From Zea mays (lineage: Eukaryota; Streptophyta; Magnoliopsida; Poales; Poaceae): DNA of 64,000 nucleotides. Within the stretch, counting starts at the first letter, position 1. Each line of letters starts with the position of its first letter. The position numbers and the translations under genes are program-made. A model generated the notes under the pieces. That model was not told where the DNA came from and made no database searches. It saw only the letters and a program-made list of their open reading frames with translations. This document shows, piece by piece, positions 57,215 to 64,000 of the stretch. Location: positions 141,001 through 205,000 of the forward strand of contig NC_007982.1 of the NCBI RefSeq assembly GCF_902167145.1, given 5' to 3'.

Positions 57215-59740
57215 TTTTCACTATTCATTTATAAAGGTACCTTCAAGTAACCAGGTCTCTTCATCCTTATTGGGCACTCCCACAAGAGACAATTCTTTTT
57301 AGCCTCTAAGAGACAACAAGAAGAGCCTAACCAGGACCTTGAGATAACAGCCCATAGGGTAGCCCCTACAGAGCAAAAATCTAAGGCCGGAATACCGGAG
57401 TTCTTTCTTTGCTTCCAAGAACATAGATTCCTTCTTCAACCCAGGTCATGACCGAGGGCGGGTATCTCACTCGCATATCTAGAGCCCAGCATCTCTCCTG
57501 AACGACACCTTCCGCAGACTCTACTGGTGGTATTTCCCGAGGCGAGGGGTGCATCCATATCGGTCAGGAAACGACAATGACTCTTCTTCTTCCGGGTCCG
57601 GGAAGCTATGGGCACCTCACAATTCTTAGACGACATTAGTGGAAGCGAACATTCGTAGCATTCATTGTCACCGATCATTGAAAAAAGAAGCCGTACGAGG
57701 TTTAGATTTGGCGGCTATAGACTCAAAGGGCACAGACAGGCTGCTGGTACAGTTTTTTTAGCTAACTAAAGTCCAACTTCCTTTGCCGAAAGAGGATGAA
57801 ACGGATCAGCCGATTCAACTTAGCATTACCCGACTCGTAACTTCAAGCACAACCATCCATCTCAATCCAAAATCTCCGATCGTCTGTGATCCCTCCTCCG
57901 GTTTTGGATATATAGACAGTGCCTGCTCTCAAACCAACCAAGACAGCAGCAAGTTCCTATCGAGAACAAGACGACAGATCAATATGACCAATTTATCTAA
58001 GGTGAATACGTGAAAAAGTGTTGCTTAGCTCAGTGAAATGGAATAAGGAAGAGAAAGTGTAGTGTGATAAGGGAAGAATTTTTAGGTTTTCAAGCAGATA
58101 GATATACAAACAAGAAGAATTCACATCAGAACCCTTTCCTGCTTCCCTTTTTTACCCATCGGACTCACATTTTGATCTCCTACGCTTGCTTTCACAGTCC
58201 CCCTACGAGCAGCCCGGAATCAATGAAGGAGTTCATTCAGCACCGAGCCGAGCGAGCGTAGATTCAATATGTTGATTGTACCGAACGAAGGATTTGCCTT
58301 ATCACGAAAGCCACATTCGTTTCGTTTGAGGAAGTCACACGTCCTGTTCCCTATAAATAAGGAGATTCATTCTTTTTTTCAGAAATCCCCTCTTCTTCCT
58401 CCTCAAGCCCCTATCACAAGACCAAGCGGATCTCATCCTGCAGAAGACTCAGAGCGGATCTATCTAATGGCATGGCTGGCTGTCGGATGTGATCTATTCT
58501 CGTGTCACATCGCTTTCTTTCTTCTCCCTCCATTTTCTTCACTACTACCGCTCCTACACATAAATCAAAGAAGCATTGTGGAATAGTGGCATTTCGTTAA
58601 TGGCGAAAATTTTCTTAGTGAAAGGGTTGCCTGCGGCAAACTCAGAGCGGTCTCTGAAAGTGAATAGGAGCATAGCGGTATCATCCAAGCCAAACACGTC
58701 TCCTCAGTCAAGGGTCTTCTCGCGCAAAGAAGATCAAAAACATAACAACTGATTTCGCTTAATGCATGTCACCCACCCGCTCTCAATACAGCAAGTGACT
58801 CTCTCTCACAAGACAGAGAAAGATTACCGATTCACCCAATTTGATCAGAAGTGAGTTCATTGTTGTTGTATAGCGAAACCTTTCCTTGACAAAACCATTC
58901 TCAGCTAATAGAAGCCGAGCTATCTATCGGTTGAACGAAGCGAATGGAAAAGCCAAAGAAAACAGAAATCCATTGCGATTAGAAACCTGTGACTCTACAG
59001 CCAGGGCTCGATGGCGATGTAAGATAGAAAGAATGGGGAGTTAGGGCTTCGGTTTCCTCTGTGGCCAGTTCCAATTCCAAATCATTTGCCGACATGCGGA
59101 CTCACTTCTCTTTTATGGGATGAAAGCCCTTGTCTATTTACGTGGGTGAATCAAGTACAACAAGTCAGGTCAGAGCTTGTGGTAGAAGATTGGGCTCTGC
59201 TACGCAGATCCACTCAACTAGGAAAGAAGTACGCATTGCTGACTGACTGTTTGAACGATCCTAGTTACTAGTAAGTAGCTAATCAAGTCAGAGTAGGGTG
59301 GCCGAGAAGCTTCTTGCCGGTGCCCCCCAAAGCAAAGCACAGACTCTACTCACCCACGCGTTTTCCACCTACGGAGGGAGAAATCATCGAAATATCCTCA
59401 TCCCCTGAAAGGGAACCCGAAAACAGGACGAGAGTGGATAGGGTGACTAAGGAGGTAGTCAAAATTAGTAGTGAATTTTGGAAAGAGAAGATTACAAAAA
59501 GGCGAGAGCAGCATAATCGTTAGTTAGGGGTAAGAGGGGACGGGCCCGTATAGAAAGTAAATCCTTCTTTTTCCGATATGCCGCTCCGCAAGCAAGGAGT
59601 GCCACGCACGAGCGGAGCGAAAACTAAGCAAGGGGAATTCCGGCATTCCATGGAAAGCATGCGAAATCCTTTGATTGTTTATAGAATCAAAATCACTATA
59701 TAGTCTTTCTTGTTCCACTTGCAAGGCAAGGAAAAATAAA
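57215..59740. other. Spacer upstream of ccmC
   Basis: No recognised gene. The last 200 nt before ccmC contain a G+C-rich inverted repeat (cgctccg ... cggagcg, about 59584-59620) and an AT-rich stretch, and may form the 5' leader of ccmC. Frames such as 58269-58586 are unrecognised. Confidence 0.45.
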
Positions 59741-60463
59741 ATGTCAGTTTCGTTATTACAACCTTATTTTTTTATGTCAAAGACAAAAAGCTACGCGCAA
59801 ATTCTCATTGGATCTCGGTTGTTCTTAACAGCGATGGCTATTCATTTAAGTCTTCGGGTAGCACCACCAGATCTTCAACAAGGTGGAAATTCTCGTATTT
59901 CGTATGTACATGTTCCTGCGGCTCGGATGAGTATAGTTATTTATATCGCGACAGCTATAAACAGTTCCTTGTTCCCATTAACAAAACATCCCCTTTTTCT
60001 TCGCTCTTCCGGAACCGGTACAGAAATTGGTGCTTTTTCTACTTTGTTTACGTTAGTGACTGGGGGGTTTCGGGGAAGGCCTATGTGGGGTACCTTTCGG
60101 GTGTGGGATGCTCGTTTAACTTCTGTATTCATCTTGTTCCTTATTTACCTGGGTGCACTGCGTTTTCAAAAGCTTCCTGTCGAACCGGCTCCTATTTCAA
60201 TCCGTGCTGGACCGATCGATATACCAATAATAAAGTCTCCAGTCAACTGGTGGAATACATCGCATCAACCTGGGAGCATTAGCCGATCTGGTACATCAAT
60301 ACATGTTCCTATGCCCATTCCAATCTTGTCTAACTTTGCTAACTTCCCCTTCTCTACCCGTATCTTGTTCGTTCTGGAAACACGTCTTCCTATTCCATCT
60401 TTTCCCGAATCTCCCTTAACGGAAGAAATAGAAGCTCGAGAAGTAATACCACTAAAAACCTAG
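59741..60463 (+). CDS. ccmC: Cytochrome c maturation protein C (haem handling, CcmC)
   Basis: CcmC is an inner-membrane protein that binds haem and loads it onto the chaperone CcmE in the system I pathway for cytochrome c. The frame has 240 residues from the ATG (MSVSLLQPYFFMSK). It has the haem-handling tryptophan-rich motif WGTFRVWDARLTS at about residues 116-128 and the two conserved histidines (YVHVPAARM, H57; WWNTSHQPG, H175), plus about six hydrophobic spans. R120 in the WWD motif is a CGG codon where the family has tryptophan, so C-to-U editing is expected there; several Pro and Ser codons in spans point to further editing. It ends EAREVIPLKT and is followed after 36 nt by a tRNA-like element. 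Confidence 0.97.
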   Translation: MSVSLLQPYFFMSKTKSYAQILIGSRLFLTAMAIHLSLRVAPPDLQQGGNSRISYVHVPAARMSIVIYIATAINSSLFPLTKHPLFLRSSGTGTEIGAFSTLFTLVTGGFRGRPMWGTFRVWDARLTSVFILFLIYLGALRFQKLPVEPAPISIRAGPIDIPIIKSPVNWWNTSHQPGSISRSGTSIHVPMPIPILSNFANFPFSTRILFVLETRLPIPSFPESPLTEEIEAREVIPLKT

Positions 60464-60499
60464 TTCGCTCTCAAATAAAAACCTAGTTCACTCGCTAAA
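60454..60499 (+). repeat. 23-nt tandem duplication at the ccmC stop
   Basis: The unit starting aaaaacctagttc occurs at 60454-60476 and again at 60477-60499, with a few differences. The first copy provides the ccmC stop codon (TAG in cctag). Confidence 0.8.
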
Positions 60500-60584
60500 G
60501 CATCCATGGCTGAATGGTGAAAGCGCCCACCAACCTAGAAAGGCTAAATGGGTAAAAAAGTAGGTTCGATTCCTGCCGGATGCA
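60500..60584 (+). promoter_or_regulatory. t-element (tRNA-like structure) downstream of ccmC
   Basis: The 85-nt element has the outer parts of a tRNA: acceptor GCATCCA with 3' CGGATGC (six of seven pairs; A7 faces C), a D-arm-like TGGCTGAATGGTGAAAGCG, and a T-arm GTAGG-TTCGATT-CCTGC, then discriminator A. The anticodon part is replaced by an extended AT-rich stretch with no usable anticodon. In Arabidopsis a t-element following ccmC defines the mRNA 3' end through tRNA-type processing, and this position and structure fit. Its 5' 30 nt are identical to the trnI(CAU) copy at 38618-38691, which points to origin from that tRNA. Confidence 0.7.
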
Positions 60585-63500
60585 CTGCCTCTTAAAGACA
60601 GAAACAGAGGAGGGAAAGAAGGTAGTATAGGGAACTTGCTTTTGGATTCTTATCGAAAGTGAATCCCTCTAACACTTCAGTTAGTGTTTTATGATAAAAT
60701 CTTTGACACAACAAGTGTTAAAATCTTAGTCACTAGGCAAGAATGGAAAGAGCTTCTTTACCTGCTTGAGAGGGGAGTCAAACAGAGTCTGAGGAAGCAT
60801 AGCTATAGCAACGTAGTGTTTGAGAAAAGTGTGCCTGGAGTAATAGGCCTGAGAGCTACCCGCGCAACTTTAAGAGTTAACTTCTAGAATAACCGGGAAA
60901 TTTATTTTAGTATAACTCTAATTCTAATTGTGGGTGGTTCGTTACTTTTTAAGTGGTAAGCAAGTGATCCTCACAATTCGTTTTACCTGACTCTACTCTA
61001 ATTGTAAGATAACTAGAAATAGGAGATGAGAAAGTCGAGTAGCAGCACTGATGGGAACATTTTTTGAAACTAGAATGGTTGATAATAGGAGACTCGCGTT
61101 GTAGGTAAGGCTTTTCAAAAGCCTCGACTTGGCTAACGCCCTTTGGTTTTTAGGATCAATTTGCCCGTGCTTGCTGGTGTCAGGGTTGCAGATAAGTTGT
61201 TTCGGTGCCATTTCCTTTGTTATGAATGAAATTTTGGAGCTCAGTTGATACCGAATTTGAAGATAAGCCCTTCCCTCTCGTGAACACCTTCGTTTAGTAG
61301 ATCGGTACGGTTCCATTCAGAAGAAACTATTATACGTGGTCCCGTGGAGTACGAATAAGGCTTTAAAGTCTTCCTTCATATTGTTTGCTAGCTTCCTTCT
61401 CCTTGTTTCCTGCCTTTCATTCTTTATGAAATTCTTATTTATTTTCTTTGCTGACTGACGTTACACCAAGAATTTATTTAATAGCGTATATATAGCCTGG
61501 GCATCGATACCAGCCTTCCGTTCGCATGATATTAAGAAAGTGCCTACTACTCAATTTCAATTCAATTTCGCATTGGCAAATCCTTCCACTTGCTATCTAA
61601 TGTAGTATATGAAGCCTTTCTTTTCTATTTCTTCTATTGGCTTGGCTGGTCTGGGGGATGCGGATCACGCGAAGATCTATAGTGTTTAAGTACATCTTTC
61701 TCTTCCTGCAAGCTACTGAGATATGCCTCAGCTGCAGGTGCTTTGTATCTCTGGTCAAGAGTTGGCAAGGGATACCAATGTTGTCGACCACCTACTTTTG
61801 AGCATAGCTTTTACCATATTCCTCCCTCGATTCGCCATTCATTCCTTCACAGCTGAGTCAATAGCTGTGTCACTGACTGAATGTAGTTCTTTTTTTTAAA
61901 GAACGAGGCCGCTAAGGTCAAGGGACCTGATCCAGAACATTGAATCCAACCATCAGCATTCGCAAGAAAGAGAAAGAACTCGGTTCAAAGAATCGCTTCG
62001 GTCTAAAAACGAGTCTTCCGAGATCATGTCTATGCGAAGAGCTTGAACCAAGCGTTCACACGCATACGCCCTCGCCCCTCAGAAGATTGGAAAGAATCCA
62101 TCAGCGAGGAAATAGAGTTGTAGCAGCAGTGTCTCCACTATTTATTTATAAAAGTCCCACCCAAGTAAAAGAGTCCGAAGAAAGGCCTTATAGGAAAGCG
62201 TTACCAGGGATTAGAGTTAGACCACTTAGTAGCACCTTCAGGCTTATCCATCCACGCATGGAAGATTTATAGATCGACGTTCCGGAATGGTAGAAAACAA
62301 ATCAATTCTAAGTTCTTCTCGCTCCATTCATCCACTCGCTGGGAAGGCTATTTTGATGCCTCACACAGGCAACTCCGCTAGGCGGCTAAGCAGATAAGAC
62401 GGGATTTCACGTTGAGAACGAATGTAGATTCCTATCATCAAGAAAGTCGGCTACATCAATGAATTACTTTCCCCTAACATTGCTATTCTTAACAACCTAA
62501 ATCAAAAAACCTCCTTTAAAGAGCAGAAGAATCCTTCTTAGATAAAGCAGCCTGAAGATAAATAAGAGCAACTCCTTCAAAGAAAATGAGAAGGGCCTCT
62601 TGAAATGCCTATATATAAAAGAAGGAAACGTTGTAACTACTTACAAGAATTAGCTGCGTATGCAGGTGCATGCAATAGTCTTTTAGTAAGGAAGAACGAC
62701 GGGATTCCTTGGAAAGCTGGTAGTTCATTTCACTCTGTATCGAAAGTCCCAGTATATTATATATCTGTGTACATCCATCAACAAATCTAACATTTCTTAT
62801 CTTACATTGAAATCGATAAAGACTAATAAGATGCAAAACCAGCATAACTTGTTCTTTGCGAGTACTGTGGGTAGACCGAGGGATCGATCGGCATTTCACT
62901 AACCTTTAGAATTAATCAAACGTATGGCTAACCGATTCCTAGGTCATAATTTAAAGCTTCACTTTTCTATAGCCTTCTAATTCTATCGGGCTAACCTATA
63001 GAAGGTTTATAAAAAAGGTACGGTGCAATCAGTAAACCTCTTACTGACCGGGCAGGGCAGACCAGATGAGCGAGATTGATTGAAAGCGCTGTGCCAACTT
63101 GCTTACAAGATTTTGAGACTTTAGTTTAGTTTAGTTTAGTTTAGTAAATCCTCTTCATAAGTTATTTCGTACAGGCTATTCAAGGTCTATTGGCTTTATT
63201 GCTTATGTGGTACTTCGACCGCGAAGCCCCGCTTATGCACCGAGAAAGATCGTAGATAGGAAAGATCTGTTATGCACCAACGACGGCCCGCCCCTTCTCT
63301 TTACCTTTATCGTCTCATACCTCAGTCCATTGCTGGCTTGAATGCTGTCTCTCTTCTTCTTTGCTCGCGAGAGTGAATAAGAGGACGACCCACCGGGGGG
63401 AGGATGGAATGAGTCGGCAAGGGGATCAACAATCTTCTTTCAGTAAAGGCCCACACATTCTCCTTAATATTGGGTGGGATAAAAGGACTCTGAAGAAGGA

Positions 63501-63631
63501 AACTCTCTTCCCGTCTTGCGTAACTGACCACTGCAAATCAAGTCGAAAGTGCTTATATGCTTAACACGTTTTTGTCTCAATGACAGGCCGCTCGAACATT
63601 GTCTGATTTTTTTTTGAAGAGACTCGATCTT
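60585..63631. other. Spacer between ccmC and nad5
   Basis: No recognised gene. A 67-codon plus-strand frame at 60684-60887 and a 110-codon one at 61940-62272 look like proteins to some degree but match nothing I know. A TTAGT pentanucleotide run lies at 63121-63145. The last 80 nt should contain the nad5 leader. Confidence 0.5.
63121..63145. repeat. TTAGT pentanucleotide microsatellite
   Basis: Five tandem TTAGT units occupy this position. It is similar in kind to the AAGTT run at 47774-47796. Confidence 0.95.
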
Positions 63632-63861
63632 ATGTATCTACTTATTGTCTTTTTGCCTTTGCTCGGTAGTTCCGTAGCCGGTTTTTTCGGACGTTTTCTA
63701 GGATCTGAAGGAACCGCTATAATGACCACCACGTGCGTTTCATTTTCTTCGATCTTATCTTTGATTGCTTTTTATGAAGTCGCACTGGGAGCTAGTGCTT
63801 GCTATCTCAGAATAGCTCCATGGATCTCATCGGAAATGTTTGATGCTTCTTGGGGCTTCTT
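63632..63861 (+). CDS. nad5: NADH dehydrogenase subunit 5, exon 1
   Basis: Nad5 is a proton-pumping membrane subunit of respiratory complex I. The frame from ATG at 63632 reads [20 protein letters not shown], then [18 protein letters not shown], and ends with [10 protein letters not shown] plus two bases (TT) of the next codon. The 230-nt length and the end at WGF/TT match exon 1 of plant mitochondrial nad5, which splices to DSLTVVM-type sequence. Exons 2-5 lie outside the window; in plants some are joined by trans-splicing. The first transmembrane helices are visible. Serine codons such as in WISSEMF are likely edited to hydrophobic residues, judging from the family. Confidence 0.96.
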
Positions 63862-64000
63862 TGGCGACCGTGAAGTCACCGGATGAATTGCCGAGTAGAT
63901 AGATCTGATCCGGACGCTGCAGTTGTTCCGCGGTGATACGGACTCGACCCGCTCCTACCCACCCTGGGTGGGGTATCATAGCATGTCGGGAATCGAGGGG
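63862..64000 (+). other. nad5 intron 1, 5' part (group II)
   Basis: The intron begins near TGGCGACCGTGAAGTC, which resembles the start of the rps3 intron (GGGCGACCGCGAAAGTC). It continues into a GC-rich domain I stretch with a hairpin (cccaccctgggtgggg). The intron runs past the end of the window. The exact 5' splice base is uncertain by one or two nucleotides. Confidence 0.85.

Noticed and set aside
1..64000. Ribosomal RNA genes, CRISPR arrays and bacterial-type operons
   Set aside because: No conserved rRNA stretches, no spaced direct-repeat array and no bacterial gene layout were seen; the plant mitochondrial context makes the last two unlikely.

Overview
The window is a piece of a flowering-plant (angiosperm) mitochondrial genome. 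The evidence is a spliced rps3 with its group II intron followed by an overlapping rpl16, a ccmC gene whose key tryptophan needs C-to-U RNA editing, the first exon of nad5 running into a group II intron, and a plastid-derived trnI(CAU)-ycf2 segment. Gene density is very low: only rps3, rpl16, ccmC and nad5 exon 1 look like working protein genes in 64 kb. I cannot fix the lineage below angiosperm.

Layout. 1-16 kb is almost gene-free but holds fossil retrotransposon pieces: the C-terminal end of a gypsy polyprotein near 4.4-4.6 kb, a LINE reverse transcriptase piece near 5.7 kb, a copia pre-integrase piece near 14.3 kb and a gypsy RT piece near 16.2 kb. 16.6-18.0 kb (minus) carries a broken family B DNA polymerase of the kind found on linear mitochondrial plasmids; its reading frame runs directly into a gypsy integrase zinc domain. 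19.7-23.8 kb (minus) is the S10-type ribosomal protein cluster: an rps19 remnant, rps3 exon 1, its intron, rps3 exon 2 and rpl16. 24-38 kb is spacer with a GDSL-lipase-like fragment, a gag zinc-knuckle-like fragment and a copia RT start. 38.4-39.5 kb joins a gypsy integrase tail (nuclear origin) to plastid trnI(CAU) and a ycf2 remnant with several deletions. 39.5-53.4 kb is spacer with repeats and unrecognised ORFs. 53.5-55.0 kb is a composite of a LINE RNase H domain joined to a long copia RT/RNase H segment. 56.6-57.2 kb is a gypsy gag fossil. 59.7-60.6 kb is ccmC followed by a tRNA-like t-element that probably sets the mRNA 3' end. 63.6 kb to the end is nad5 exon 1 and the start of its intron.

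How the parts relate. The functional genes serve mitochondrial translation (rps3, rpl16), cytochrome c maturation (ccmC) and respiratory complex I (nad5). The rest is a mosaic of nuclear retrotransposon fossils, plasmid DNA, plastid DNA and short dispersed repeats. The most notable features are the polymerase-integrase chimera, the LINE-copia joint, the nuclear-TE/plastid junction beside trnI, the 5' half shared by the ccmC t-element and the plastid trnI copy, and a 34-nt perfect palindrome inside the rps3 intron. I did not find a clear new multi-gene system.
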